NCBI RefSeq assembly: GCF_020215705.1
Contig: NZ_JAIWNB010000047.1
Span: forward strand, 1 to 47,233
Source: Nonomuraea aurantiaca
GTDB lineage: Bacteria > Actinomycetota > Actinomycetes > Streptosporangiales > Streptosporangiaceae
Length of the DNA: 47,233 nt
Reading direction: 5' to 3'
Every line of letters begins with the position of its first letter. The stretch's first letter is position 1. Positions 1 through 8,334 of the stretch are shown piece after piece. The notes under the pieces are model-generated. The model had not been told where the DNA came from. It did not search any database and saw nothing but the letters and a program-made list of their open reading frames with translations. The position numbers were made by a program, and so were the translations under genes.

Positions 1-100
1 GCGACGGTCGGCCGTCCCGGCGAGGGGATCTGACCGCGGTACAACCGGACCGCCTGCTGTTTCTTGCCCAGGCCCATTCACCAACACCTCCAACGGCGAA

Positions 101-433
101 GTGTTGCGAGCACCGGTTGAATCCACCCAGTACACCTCCATCGCCTTCGGCCAGCGCTGCGAACAAGCCGGCATCCGCCCCTCCACGGGCAGAACCGGGA
201 CATGCTTCGACAACGCCATCACCGAGAGCTTCTTCGCGTCCCTGGAGTGCGAACTGATCGACCGGCGCACGTTCCGGACCAGGTCAGAGGCCGAACGGGC
301 GATGTTCGGCTACATCGAGGGGTTCTACAACCCACGCCGCCGTCACTCCGCCAACGGCCAGCTCAGCCCCACCGAATACGAACGTCGACAGGCGCTCAAG
401 AACACCCAAGAAAGCGACTATGCTGCCGCGTAG
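101..433 (+). pseudogene. IS3-family transposase OrfB, C-terminal remnant
   Basis: The frame encodes the C-terminal part of an IS3-type DDE integrase-core transposase. Recognisable blocks are QYTSIAFGQRCEQAGIRPS, the last catalytic glutamate in ESFFASLECEL, and the closing YIEGFYNPRRRHSANGQLSP typical of IS3 OrfB. Homology begins near residue 9; the frame's first residues and everything upstream to base 1 show no OrfA or N-terminal OrfB, so the two earlier catalytic Asp residues are absent and the protein cannot be active. The matching right terminal repeat follows at 449-473. The family call is firm; the exact IS3 subgroup is not resolved. Confidence 0.85.
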
Positions 434-448
434 TCGCAAGCCCTGACG

Positions 449-473
449 TGTCTATCAAACCGGGGCAACTCCA
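449..473 (+). repeat. IS3-type right terminal inverted repeat
   Basis: This 25-bp sequence, beginning TGTCTATCAAACC and ending AACTCCA, lies 16 bp after the IS3 transposase stop. It has the layout of IS3-family right ends, with a terminal CA and a run of G before AACT. The left end is outside the window. The ISL3 transposase gene ends only 15 bp further on. Confidence 0.55.
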
Positions 474-488
474 GTTGCGTGCTGATCG

Positions 489-2141
489 TTAGGTTGTGAG
501 GAGCACTCGTTTGCGGAGAAGCGGGAAGCTAGCGCGGCCGAACATTTGACGTTTGAGCATTTTGATGCGGTTGACGTGGCCTTCCACCGGGCCGGAGTTC
601 CATGGCAGGGTGAGGCCAGCGGTGACGGCGTCGAGGTCGCGTTCCAGGCCGCTGGCGAAGCCGTGCAGTGCGGGCAAGTCGTCGTGCTTCACCGCGGCGA
701 GCCAGTCGGGAAGTTCCTGCCCACGGCGTTGGGTGAGGATGACGGCGAAGGAGCGGACGCGTTCGGCGAGCGTGGCCAGTTCCGGGCAGCGGGCCAGGAC
801 GGACGTGAGCTGGAGGTGGTGGGTTTTCTCCAGCCGGTCGGGGTGGGTGGCGATCCAGCCGGTGACCTTGCGGACCGAAGGCGCCGGCGGGGCAACGGGA
901 AGCGGCGCGCGCAGGGGCCGGAGGTAGTCGCTGAGTGCGCCGTAGCTGCCGCGGTAGCCGAGCGCTGTGATCTCTTTCAGCAGGCGGGTGGCATTGCGTT
1001 CGCCTTCTTGCCAGCGCTGGTGCAGGTAGGGCTTGAAGTCGTCGACGACGCTGGGCTTGTTGGTCCACTGACCCCACAGCAGCTCCTCGGGTGAGGCGGC
1101 GTGGGCGTAGCGGATCACGGTGCGGTGGGTCATGCCGAGCTGGCGGGCGATGGCTCGTAGGCTGTGCCCGGCTGCCTTCAGCTCGTGGATTCTGGCGTGC
1201 TTGGCGCGGGTTCGCTCGGCGAACCGGGTTGAGCCCTGGCGGGTGGTGTTGTGCGTTGACGATGCCTGCTCGGGCTGCTCGGGAGCGTCGGCCTGGGGGT
1301 CTGACAGGCAGGAGGGATGCCGGGCGACTGACCGTTCCACGGCTTGGATCAGGTTGTGCCACAGATGCCAGCGATCGGCACATTGCCTCGCCTGGGGCGC
1401 GCCGTTGAGCGCGCCTTCGGCATAGGCGCTGGCCCGGTCGCGGCAGATCACTTCCAGGTCGGGGTGGGCTCGAAGCCAGTCGGCGAGGGTGTCGGCCTGG
1501 CGGTCGAGGAGCAGGTCGATGGGACGGCGGGTGGTCATGTCGATCAGGACGGTGCCGTAGCTGTTGCCCCGGCGCAGGGCGAAGTCGTCCACGCCCACCG
1601 CGGTGAGCTGGCCGATCTCGGGGTCGGGCAGGGCGTGGATCAGCCGGATCAGTGTGGAGCGGCCGGCCACCAGCCCCAGCACGGACGCCAGCCGGGAGCC
1701 GGCGCGTCCGGCTAACGCCAGGGCGATGGCTTCCAAAGCGGCGCGCAGCAGCGGCGTGCGGCGGGCATGCCGCTGGGTCAGATCAGGAACCTGCTCGACA
1801 AAGGTACGGACGTCGCAGGCGGGGTTATCGCAGAAGAACCGGCGGACCTCCAACTCGATCAGTATGGGCCGGCCTGAGGCCGGCAGGTCGTGAAGGCGGC
1901 GACGGTAACGGCTGTGCCGTCTGCCCGCCGAGGTGGCACATCGGTGACATATCGCGTGGTCAGTCCTGCTCCGAGCCGTGATCAGCAGACCACCTTGCTC
2001 CTGCTCGATGGCGTCGATATGCACCTGGCTGAGATGCGGGAACAGCAGAAGAATGCAGCAGGCTTCCTCGCCTGCCGGGGCATGCTGCACAATGACCCCG
2101 CGGCCGCTCGTGATGATCAGTTCCGGGATGAACCGGATCAT
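489..2141 (-). CDS. ISL3-family transposase
   Basis: The 550-residue frame has the order typical of ISL3 transposases. A Cys-rich N-terminal zinc-binding region (CHRC near 71, later CDNPAC-like FFCDNPACDVRTF) comes first. A DDE core follows with VDDFALRRGNSYGTVLIDM, then VICRDRASAYAEG with DRWHLWHNL, then a helix-turn-helix (HSLRAIARQLGMTHRTVIRY), and the final catalytic Glu in NSGPVEGHVNRIKMLKRQMFGR. No stop or frameshift interrupts it, so it may be functional. Family members usually begin near LLLFPHLSQVH, so the real start may be a GTG or TTG about 20-30 codons downstream of the ATG-proximal limit given. A block at about 2228-2275 resembles sequence flanking ISL3 ends, but I could not pair terminal repeats. 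Confidence 0.85.
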   Translation of the reverse strand: MIRFIPELIITSGRGVIVQHAPAGEEACCILLLFPHLSQVHIDAIEQEQGGLLITARSRTDHAICHRCATSAGRRHSRYRRRLHDLPASGRPILIELEVRRFFCDNPACDVRTFVEQVPDLTQRHARRTPLLRAALEAIALALAGRAGSRLASVLGLVAGRSTLIRLIHALPDPEIGQLTAVGVDDFALRRGNSYGTVLIDMTTRRPIDLLLDRQADTLADWLRAHPDLEVICRDRASAYAEGALNGAPQARQCADRWHLWHNLIQAVERSVARHPSCLSDPQADAPEQPEQASSTHNTTRQGSTRFAERTRAKHARIHELKAAGHSLRAIARQLGMTHRTVIRYAHAASPEELLWGQWTNKPSVVDDFKPYLHQRWQEGERNATRLLKEITALGYRGSYGALSDYLRPLRAPLPVAPPAPSVRKVTGWIATHPDRLEKTHHLQLTSVLARCPELATLAERVRSFAVILTQRRGQELPDWLAAVKHDDLPALHGFASGLERDLDAVTAGLTLPWNSGPVEGHVNRIKMLKRQMFGRASFPLLRKRVLLTT

Positions 2142-2284
2142 GACGACGCGGCCGTTCTCCTGCGCGTCGAGTTACGGAATCGCGATCACCTGACGATCGC
2201 CTACACCTGCGACGCGATTACAGATCGTGACAACTTCACGAACTTTGAGCCAGATCCGCTACTCACCCGCAAAATCACGCGTCC

Positions 2285-2428
2285 TTCGAGCTCAAACCAC
2301 ACCTTGTGCCGGAGGCGATCGCGCAGGTGCTGGACACCTACCGGACCGAGGCGCATCGGCTGGCGGCGGCCACGGCCGTCAAAGCGGTGGGCAAGGCCCT
2401 ACCAGCGAGCTGGTCACAGACGGGGTAG
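2285..2428 (+). pseudogene. unrecognised gene tail
   Basis: A 47-codon open stretch starts FELKPHLVPEAIAQ and stops at a TAG. It has protein-like composition (helical, Ala/Glu/Arg-rich) but no start codon or ribosome site, and lies between the ISL3 end and a Tn3 fragment. It may be the 3' end of a gene cut by the ISL3 insertion. I do not recognise the family. From here to 2720 nothing else is supportable. Confidence 0.25.
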
Positions 2429-2720
2429 GCCGCCGTCCAAAGCCTGCCTCCGGTCGCGTTCGGCGAGCGCCGCTACACCTTGTGACCACGGTGCCACCAT
2501 GAACCGATCTTGCCCGGCGCGAAGGCCGCCCACACTATGGGCGGCCGTATCGCCGGAGGGGGCGGCTCCTGCCGGAAAGATCCCAGAAGTCCGTATCGAC
2601 GCCGGTCGGCAGCGGCAGCCCGTCGACGTCACCGGGCTCGTCGCCGAAAGGGTGAAGCGGCAGCTCGGAGCCGATGGGCGGCGCGACTGACCTCCCCAGC
2701 AAGGCGGCATGGGGAAGGTC

Positions 2721-2997
2721 CTAGACTAGCAGGAACGTGCCGAGCATCCGCACGGTGCCCCACAACCGACCAGCCCAGCCGATTATGAGCACCACAGTTC
2801 TCCGCCACCTTCGCCAACGCCGGGGCGTCCAGATAGGAGAACCGCTCCAGATCAGCCGGTGACGGCGCCGCCGGAAACCGGCCATACCGGCTTACCTGCT
2901 CATCAGACAGATACTCGGCCACAAGCCGCGAAGCTAAACGATCAACCGCTGGATACCAGCAAGTACACCCAACCTGAGACCCAGATCCCGTGAGCAT
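2721..2997 (-). pseudogene. tnpA: Tn3-family transposase N-terminal remnant (DUF4158)
   Basis: Read on the minus strand, the DUF4158 N-terminal domain of a Tn3-type transposase is recognisable: EYLSDEQVSRYGRF, then DLERFSYLDAPALAKV, then AHNRLGWSV. At about 2755 the frame shifts: the expected GTVRMLGTFL continues in another frame and hits a TAG at 2721. Only about 80 of some 1000 residues remain. The start side faces a canonical Tn3 terminal repeat at 3030-3067, as in intact Tn3 elements, so this is the 5' edge of a transposon whose body is gone. Confidence 0.8.
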
Positions 2998-3029
2998 GCC
3001 CAGGGCGCCGTGTTGAGCTGCGAAAAGTC

Positions 3030-3067
3030 CTTAGCATTGTTCTCTGAGGAAATAGTCCCAGCACCCC
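3030..3067 (-). repeat. Tn3-family 38-bp terminal inverted repeat
   Basis: Read on the minus strand from 3067, this stretch is exactly 38 bp, starts GGGGTGCTGGGAC and ends ACAATGCTAAG. That is the GGGG...TAAG form of Tn3-family ends. It sits just outside the 5' end of the tnpA remnant at 2721-2997, the position expected for the element's end. No partner copy was found in the window, and no 5-bp target duplication can be tested. Confidence 0.75.
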
Positions 3068-3165
3068 GTGTACTCCTCGTCAAGGCTCATGGGTCTCCCA
3101 GGTAGATGGCTTCACATCAGAGGAGATGCCGCCGGCCCGGACGCGGGTTGCATGGAACGGGGCGG

Positions 3166-3764
3166 CTACGGACTTTTCTCTCCGGATGCGGGCGCTCCGG
3201 AGTCCCACTCCATCGTCGCCACCATGAGCAGGTCCGGCCCGGCCGGCAGCATCGCGTACGCACCGCGCTCGGTCCTGTGCCACGTCCACAGCACGAACGT
3301 GCCCGCACCCGGCACCTCCATCTCGGCCCGCTCGGGCCGGACCACCGCGCCCGGCACGGTGACGTGGGCGGTGCGGCTCACGACGTCGGCGGCGCTGACG
3401 CCGGGGAAACCGATGCCGGCCAGCTCGCGCCCGCGCCTGATCCGCACGCCGAGCTCAGTCGCGCGCCTCCAGCAGCCCCTCCAGGGCGGGCTGGCTGATC
3501 CACATCCCGTGGAGCGGGTTGTCGTCGAGCCCGGCCAGGTCCAGCGGCATCGCGCCGAACACGAACGCGGGCATCGGCGCCTCCTGGTCGGTGAGGCCGC
3601 GCAGGCGCAGCAGCCTGACGACCTGGCCGATGATCCCGTTGGCCTTGGGCTGGTCGCTGCGCCTCGACAGCCGCTCGACGACGGTGGGGGCGGACCCCGG
3701 CCAGGCTCAGCTCGCAGGCCAGCATGAGCCCGTTGGGGCCGCCGCCGGCGATCACGACATCCAT
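3166..3764 (-). pseudogene. FAD-dependent aromatic-ring monooxygenase, broken
   Basis: The N-terminus MDVVIAGGGPNGLMLACEL is a Rossmann FAD-binding GxGxxG fingerprint of the PHBH-like flavin monooxygenases. The frame then shifts near 3685; the next correct frame gives VVERLSRRSDQPKANG, and a second shift near 3465 restores ELGVRIRRGRELAGIGFPGV. The remaining frame stops at 3166. The NADPH/FAD middle motif and the C-terminal half are missing, so the gene is dead. Its ATG overlaps the 3' end of the TetR gene at 3752, which suggests it was co-transcribed with that regulator. Confidence 0.8.
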
Positions 3765-4387
3765 GAAATTTCTCCTTGTCCGGAAGGTGGGGGCAGTCCC
3801 GCGGCCAGCGCGCGCAGCGAGTCGCGCAGCAGCGGCACGAGCGGGACCGGAGGGTCGGCGCGCAGCCAGTGGCCGACCGCCGCCTGCACGGCGGCGGTCA
3901 CGGCGGCGGCGACGAGGTGGGGGTAGAGGTCACGGGCGGGGTCGGTGCCGGTGCGCTCGGCCACGGCCGCGGCCAGCTCGCCGTCGGCCGCGAACGCCAC
4001 CCGTAGCGACTCCGCCCGCAGCGCGGGCTCGTCGCTCAGCATCCGGATGCTCGCCAGCAGCTCGACGGGCGGGGCGGCGTCGGCGGTGCCCGCGTGCTGC
4101 TCCCACGGGAGCACCATGGCCTCGGTCACGGCCTCCCAGAAAGGCTCGCCGGGCGGCCGGGCGCGCAGCGCGGTCACGGCTCCCAGCACGCGGTCGGTGT
4201 GCCGGGCGGTGATCGCTTCGTACTTGCTGGAGAAGTAGTTGTTGTACGTCCTCGCCGAGACGCCGGCCGCGGCCGCGATGTCCTCGACGCGCACGTTCTC
4301 CAGCCCTCGTTCCAGAGCCAGCCGGAGGGCGGCCGTCATCAGCGCCTCGCGCGTGGCCTGTTTCTTCCGCTCTCTCAGTCCGCTCAT
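3752..4387 (-). CDS. TetR/AcrR-family transcriptional regulator
   Basis: A 211-residue regulator starting MSGLRERKKQATREALM. The N-terminal helix-turn-helix reads VRVEDIAAAAGVSARTYNNYFSSKYEAI, a clear TetR domain; the remainder is the helical ligand-binding and dimer part. An in-frame ATG six codons upstream exists, but MSGLRERKK matches the usual TetR start. It overlaps the start of the broken flavin monooxygenase by 13 bp, so the pair looks like an operon in which the regulator may have controlled the oxygenase. It looks intact. Confidence 0.85.
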   Translation of the reverse strand: MSGLRERKKQATREALMTAALRLALERGLENVRVEDIAAAAGVSARTYNNYFSSKYEAITARHTDRVLGAVTALRARPPGEPFWEAVTEAMVLPWEQHAGTADAAPPVELLASIRMLSDEPALRAESLRVAFAADGELAAAVAERTGTDPARDLYPHLVAAAVTAAVQAAVGHWLRADPPVPLVPLLRDSLRALAAGLPPPSGQGEISWMS

Positions 4388-4432
4388 GCTGCCAGCGTAT
4401 CGCAATGTTTGCGCGACGCGAAAATTTCCTGA

Positions 4433-4882
4433 TCACGCACAATCCGGCTCGTGAGTGGCGTACAGGCGGGCGACCATGTTGTTCAGCAGCGAGCGCTCGA
4501 TGGGCGTCAGCGGGGCGAGGAAGGCGGCCTCGGCCTCCGCCATGTGGGCCAGCGCGGCCGCCACGACGCGGGCGCCCTCCTCGGTCACCGTGATCAGGTA
4601 TTTGCGCCGGTCGGCGGTATTGCGGACGCGGCGTACGTACTGGATGTCCTCCAGCTTGTTGATCACGGCGGTCATCGTGGTGCGGTCCATGCGCGAGACG
4701 GCGGTGAGGTCGCGCTGGGACCTGGCGGCGTCGTGGGCGTAGGCCAGCACGCGCAGCTCCTTGCCGGTGATGGACCAGCGGGCGAGCTCCTCCTCGATGC
4801 GCTGCCGCGCGAAGTCGCCGATGCGCACCAGCATGTAGCCGGTGGCCGTGGAAATCCGCTCAGCCGCGCCGCGCTCGCTCAT
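4433..4882 (-). CDS. MarR-family transcriptional regulator
   Basis: A 149-residue protein from MSERGAAERISTATG. The winged helix-turn-helix region contains SITGKELRVLAYAHD, RSQRDLTAVSRMDRTTMTAV and the MarR wing VRRVRNTADRRKYLITVTEEG. An ATG 11 codons upstream is possible but would overlap the promoter region. It is divergent from the small membrane protein at 4965, and the shared 82-bp gap holds a perfect dyad (4919-4935), a likely operator. The ligand is unknown. Confidence 0.88.
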   Translation of the reverse strand: MSERGAAERISTATGYMLVRIGDFARQRIEEELARWSITGKELRVLAYAHDAARSQRDLTAVSRMDRTTMTAVINKLEDIQYVRRVRNTADRRKYLITVTEEGARVVAAALAHMAEAEAAFLAPLTPIERSLLNNMVARLYATHEPDCA

Positions 4883-4918
4883 GCCGTCCAATGTAGAACC
4901 CTTGAGCTTCGCCAAATT

Positions 4919-4935
4919 CGTCAGCTATGCTGACG
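4919..4935. promoter_or_regulatory. candidate MarR operator dyad
   Basis: Perfect inverted repeat CGTCAGC-TAT-GCTGACG in the divergent intergenic region between the MarR gene and the gene at 4965. Size and symmetry fit a MarR dimer site. The assignment to this regulator is by position only. Confidence 0.55.
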
Positions 4936-4964
4936 GTTGTCGTCACTCGACAGGAGGTTCTCCC

Positions 4965-5366
4965 ATGTTGCTCTCCGCCCGTGCCGAACCCGCCCTGCGC
5001 GTGTTACTCGCGCTGATCGGCGCCATCACCACGCTCCCCGCCCTCGCTCTGGTGAACGTGGGCATCCTCGACTGGAACTACGGGGTGGCCGCCCCCGCCC
5101 CGATGACGCAGGCGCTGCTGCAGCACCGCGGCATGCTGCAACTCCTGCTCGGGGCCGCCATCATGTGGGCCGCCTTCCATCCGCCCGTGCGCCTGGCGGC
5201 GGCGCTGGCCGCCGTGGCGGGCAAGACCACGTTCCTGGCGCTGATCCTGCCCAACGCGGCCATCCGGGGCGACCTGTCGCCCCTCAGCGTCTGGTTCGAC
5301 TTGTTCTGCATCGTGGTGCTGGGACTGCTGGCCGCCCGCCTCCTCACCCTGCCGAGAAGGGCGTGA
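4965..5366 (+). CDS. small integral membrane protein
   Basis: 133 residues with about four hydrophobic segments (LRVLLALIGAITTLPALALV, LQLLLGAAIMWAAF, LAAALAAVAGKTTFLALIL, WFDLFCIVVLGLLAARLL). The start is set by a strong AGGAGG seven bases before the ATG. It is divergent from a MarR repressor with a dyad between them, so it is probably that regulator's target. It loosely resembles DoxX-like or efflux-accessory small membrane proteins; no family is certain. Confidence 0.8.
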   Translation: MLLSARAEPALRVLLALIGAITTLPALALVNVGILDWNYGVAAPAPMTQALLQHRGMLQLLLGAAIMWAAFHPPVRLAAALAAVAGKTTFLALILPNAAIRGDLSPLSVWFDLFCIVVLGLLAARLLTLPRRA

Positions 5367-5417
5367 TCCGGCGTCTCACGGGTGCAGGGTTGTCTGGCGT
5401 TAGATCGAGGAGATGTC

Positions 5418-5867
5418 CTACCTGATCTGATCGTCGCCATGCCCGCCACCCCAGGCGCTCGGCCGTTGCCCGGCGCTCCCGCCGAAGCCCACGCTCTGGC
5501 CGAACTCCTGCCCGGCTCCCTCACCCTCACCGGCCCCCAAGCCACCCGCGACGCAGTCCTGACCGCCGTGCCCCAGCACCGCATCACGCACCTGGCCTGC
5601 CACGGGCTCAGCGGCTGGGAGAACCCCGCCGCCAGCAGACTGCTCCTGCACGACCACGCCACCCGCCCGCTCACCGTCACCACCATCTCCGGGCTCCGCC
5701 TGACCGGAGCGGACCTGGCCTACCTGTCAGCGTGCAGCACCACCAGCAGCAACCAGCGCCTGGCCGACCAAGCCGTGCACATCACCGCCGCCTTCCAACT
5801 CGCTGGCTACCAGCATGTCATCGGCACCCTGTGGCCCATCAACGACGACGCCGCCGTCCGTGACGCC
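5418..5867 (+). pseudogene. CHAT-domain protein, C-terminal fragment
   Basis: The frame gives VAMPATPGARPLPGAPAEA, then THLACHG (catalytic His of the caspase-like CHAT fold), then AYLSACSTT (catalytic Cys), then GYQHVIGTLWPINDDAAVR. These are the hallmark blocks of CHAT domains, often found after TPR repeats in actinomycete signalling or defence-like proteins. No start codon context or TPR part is present upstream, and the homology stops at about 5867, where a P450 fragment begins. The open frame runs on into P450 sequence only by chance. Confidence 0.8.
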
Positions 5868-5884
5868 CCAGGAGCGGTAGGCGG

Positions 5885-6316
5885 CCGCGAAAGCCGTCCA
5901 GGACTACATGGCCGACCTCATCGCGGAGAAGGAAGAGAACCCGCCGGACGACCTGCTCGGGCGCCAGATCGTCAAGCTGCGCGCGGACGGCACCTACCGG
6001 CGGACGTCACTGGCCGGCATGGGCTTCCTGCTGCTCGTGGCCGGCCACGAGACGACGGCGAACATGATCTCACTGTCGACCGTGGCGTTCCTGCGCAACC
6101 CGGAGCAGCTGCGATGATCAAGGCCGACCCCGGCAACACGCTCAACGCGGTCGAGGAGATGCTGCGGTACTTCACGATCACCGACGTGGCGACGGCCGGC
6201 TGTGCGTCGAGGACACCGAGATCGGCGGGCAGCTGATCCGCGCCGGCGAAGGAGCGCTGGCGCTCAGCTATTCGGTCAACCGGGACCCGCGAGCGTTCGA
6301 GAACCCGGACGAGCTC
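5885..6316 (+). pseudogene. cytochrome P450 fragment (CYP105-like)
   Basis: Three frames together encode the middle of a bacterial P450. The first gives QDYMADLIAEKEENPPDDLL and the I-helix oxygen-binding motif LLLVAGHETTANMISL, then stops at 6117. The second gives NAVEEMLRYFTITD (K-helix ExxR). The third gives VEDTEIGGQLIRAGEG and NRDPRAFENPDEL. The fragment ends against a Tn3 piece before the Cys heme loop. It therefore has at least two frameshifts and both ends missing. The resemblance to Streptomyces CYP105 enzymes is from motif memory. Confidence 0.8.
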
Positions 6317-7090
6317 ATGGTGCCGCGCCGAACACCTTGGCCAGCTCCAGGCCGTAGTGGTGGTTGACGATGACCGTATTGGCCTCGCGCAGCGCCTCCT
6401 CCCGCACGTACCACTCCATCGTCCAGGCCAGCACGTCGTAGGACACCCCCCAGGCCTCCGACATCCGGGCCAGGCCCAGATTCGTGGACATCGCGATGAG
6501 CATCGCCAGGATGTTGCGCTCGGTCTCGGTCGAGGTAGCCAGCTTGCGGCCGCCGGCGTGAGTGAAGCAGTCCAGGAAGTGCGTGCGCGCGTCCAGCTCG
6601 ATCAGCAGCGAGGCGATCGGCGCGAACGGCAGCATCCCGGCCAGCTCGTCCTTCAGCGCCTTGGCCTCGGTCGGTACGTCCTCGGCCGACAACGGCGGCA
6701 CCATCACATGCTCATCCTCATCCAGCCGGACCATGCCGGTGTCATCCGGTGCGGCGCCGACCAGAGTCTTCTCCAGCTCCTCCAGAGCCGCGTGCAGTTC
6801 CTCCTTGCCCTTCTCCAACGCCTCGGCCGCGGTCGGCGGCTTGCCCACCAGGCGGCAGTACTCGGCGCGCCGGGGCGCCCACTGCTCGGGCGTGTACAGG
6901 TAGGTGGCCGGATCGGCGTAGCGGCGCGAACCCGGCACGAAGACGTCCCCGCTGCGCAGCCCGTCGCGCAGACACAAGATCGCACACAGTTCCCAGAAAT
7001 GGCGGAAGGCGGTGTCCTGCTCGGACTTGCGGGCCTTGGCCAGGTAGTCGGCATACTTCGCGGGCACGAAACCGGTCGGCGCCCCCGCGG
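6315..7090 (-). pseudogene. tnpA: Tn3-family transposase, internal fragment
   Basis: The minus strand encodes about 255 residues from FVPAKYADYLAKARKSEQD through LLIELDARTHFLDCFTHAGG to VLAWTMEWYVREEALREANT and ends GLELAKVFG. These are middle Tn3 transposase blocks just before the catalytic DDE core. The N-terminal roughly 350 residues and all catalytic residues are missing. On the 5' side a possible terminal repeat lies at 7145-7182. The amino-acid sequence is too unlike the transposases at 15481 or 35570 to be a copy of them. Confidence 0.8.
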
Positions 7091-7144
7091 GCTTTCACGG
7101 CCCATGACGACCATTGGAACGCAAACGTACGCTTGCACGCTCCG

Positions 7145-7182
7145 TAACCAAGGGGTGTTCTCCCGAAGATGGTTCCAGCCCC
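7145..7182 (-). repeat. possible Tn3 terminal repeat of the 6315 fragment
   Basis: Read from 7182 on the minus strand the sequence starts GGGGCTGGAACCATC and contains GAGAACA, as does the 38-bp end at 3030-3067. It lies on the 5' side of the tnpA fragment. It lacks the closing TAAG and has no partner, so the call is tentative. The rest of 7091-7281 holds no gene. Confidence 0.35.
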
Positions 7183-7281
7183 AAGGTAGAGGTGCTCATG
7201 CGCGGCGTAGCGCCGGGCCGGTCGACGTCTTGTTACCATCCATTTGTCACTTAGAGCTATCAATCGATTTCAAGGAGTGAA

Positions 7282-7890
7282 ATGGGTAAGGGTTTTCCGA
7301 CCGCGAAGTTCTTCCGCATCATCAACGAGGACACCGGGCTGTGCCTGGCCGCTGCGCACGGCGGCACCACCCACGGCGCCCAGCAGGCGTGGGACCGCGT
7401 GACGGGCGAGATGGGCTATATCCCCTACAGCCACACCAACGACCAGGTCCTGGTCGTCAGCACGTGCAAGGACGAGAGGGGCGCGATCTGGTTCTTCGAC
7501 GACAGGAAGAACAGCTACGGCCAGGAAGACTGGCACCTGGTCAACGTCAACAGGGACATCCGCAGTGCGTTCACCCTCCACGTCGGGCCCCTGGACGGCT
7601 TCTCCCAGCCGGTCGAGCTGGGCCTGGAAGGCTGGGGCGTGCCGGGCCAGACCCAGTGGACGGCCGGCGAGGGAATGATCTGGCCGGGGGGACATGAGGA
7701 CAAGGTCGTCACCCTGCTCGCCGACGGCAACGGCAACCACCGGGCCGTCGTGGCGGCCCGCGGTGCCCCGAACCAGAATTGGCGCTTCGAAGAAGTACAG
7801 CTCTCAGGCGAATCCGTCCCTACCAGGAGACTGGGAATCTACGAACCGGGGAGCGGCGGCGACCCGCTCAAGTGGCGGGCGGCTATGTAG
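7282..7890 (+). CDS. hypothetical protein, possible beta-trefoil-like
   Basis: 202 residues with AAGGAG five bases before the ATG. There is no signal peptide or membrane segment. The start FFRIINEDTGLCLAAAHGG and later APNQNWRFEE resemble the repeat unit of ricin-type beta-trefoil domains (a QxW-like end), and several W, G and aromatic residues recur at intervals. The resemblance is weak and no catalytic motif is visible. It converges on DUF6114 (8 bp apart). I do not recognise the family with confidence. Confidence 0.7.
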   Translation: MGKGFPTAKFFRIINEDTGLCLAAAHGGTTHGAQQAWDRVTGEMGYIPYSHTNDQVLVVSTCKDERGAIWFFDDRKNSYGQEDWHLVNVNRDIRSAFTLHVGPLDGFSQPVELGLEGWGVPGQTQWTAGEGMIWPGGHEDKVVTLLADGNGNHRAVVAARGAPNQNWRFEEVQLSGESVPTRRLGIYEPGSGGDPLKWRAAM

Positions 7891-7897
7891 GTGGGTT

Positions 7898-8305
7898 TCA
7901 GCGGGGGGTGTCGCCGTCGGGTCGGGGAGCTTGTTCGCGGGTGTCCTCGGTGTCGGGGGCGGGCATCCAGGCGATGCCGGTGGCGGCACCGGTCAGGGCC
8001 AGGAGGTGGCCGACGAGGAAGCCTCCGAGGTTGGTGGTGAGGAAAGCGGCCAGGGCGACGGCGATGGTGAACAGCGCGGTGAAAGCGCGGTGGGTGGGAA
8101 CCGTCCAGAACAGCAGGCCAAGGCCGATGAGAACAATGCCGAGCAGGAAGCCCAGCTGCCCGGCGAACCCGGTTTGGATGATCAGGCCGACGCCGATGAC
8201 AGGGGCGAGGAGGATCTCGACGCCGGCCACGATGGTGAGCAGCCCCGCGCTGAAGGGACGGCCGTGGCGCCAGGAGTGGAAGCGACGTAGGGCGGCAAAG
8301 GTCAT
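7898..8305 (-). CDS. DUF6114 membrane protein
   Basis: 135 residues from MTFAALRRFHSWRHGRPF. The RPF stretch followed by about four hydrophobic helices (LLTIVAGVEILLAP, LGFLLGIVLIGLGLLFW, FTALFTIAVALAAFL, GGFLVGHLLALTGA) and a charged tail fits the actinomycete DUF6114 family. It starts 29 bp after the DUF6230 gene on the same strand, the arrangement commonly seen for this pair, so they are probably co-transcribed. Function unknown. Confidence 0.8.
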   Translation of the reverse strand: MTFAALRRFHSWRHGRPFSAGLLTIVAGVEILLAPVIGVGLIIQTGFAGQLGFLLGIVLIGLGLLFWTVPTHRAFTALFTIAVALAAFLTTNLGGFLVGHLLALTGAATGIAWMPAPDTEDTREQAPRPDGDTPR

Positions 8306-8334
8306 GTCGGTGCGGCTACCTCGGTGGTGGGCAG

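Noticed and set aside
5382..6236. 284-residue open frame as a single gene
   Set aside because: It combines a CHAT fragment with out-of-frame and in-frame P450 sequence; the two homologies do not belong together.
7123..7138. Near-palindrome GCAAACGTACGCTTGC as an operator
   Set aside because: One mismatched pair and a location between a dead Tn3 fragment and its possible end, with no adjacent promoter.
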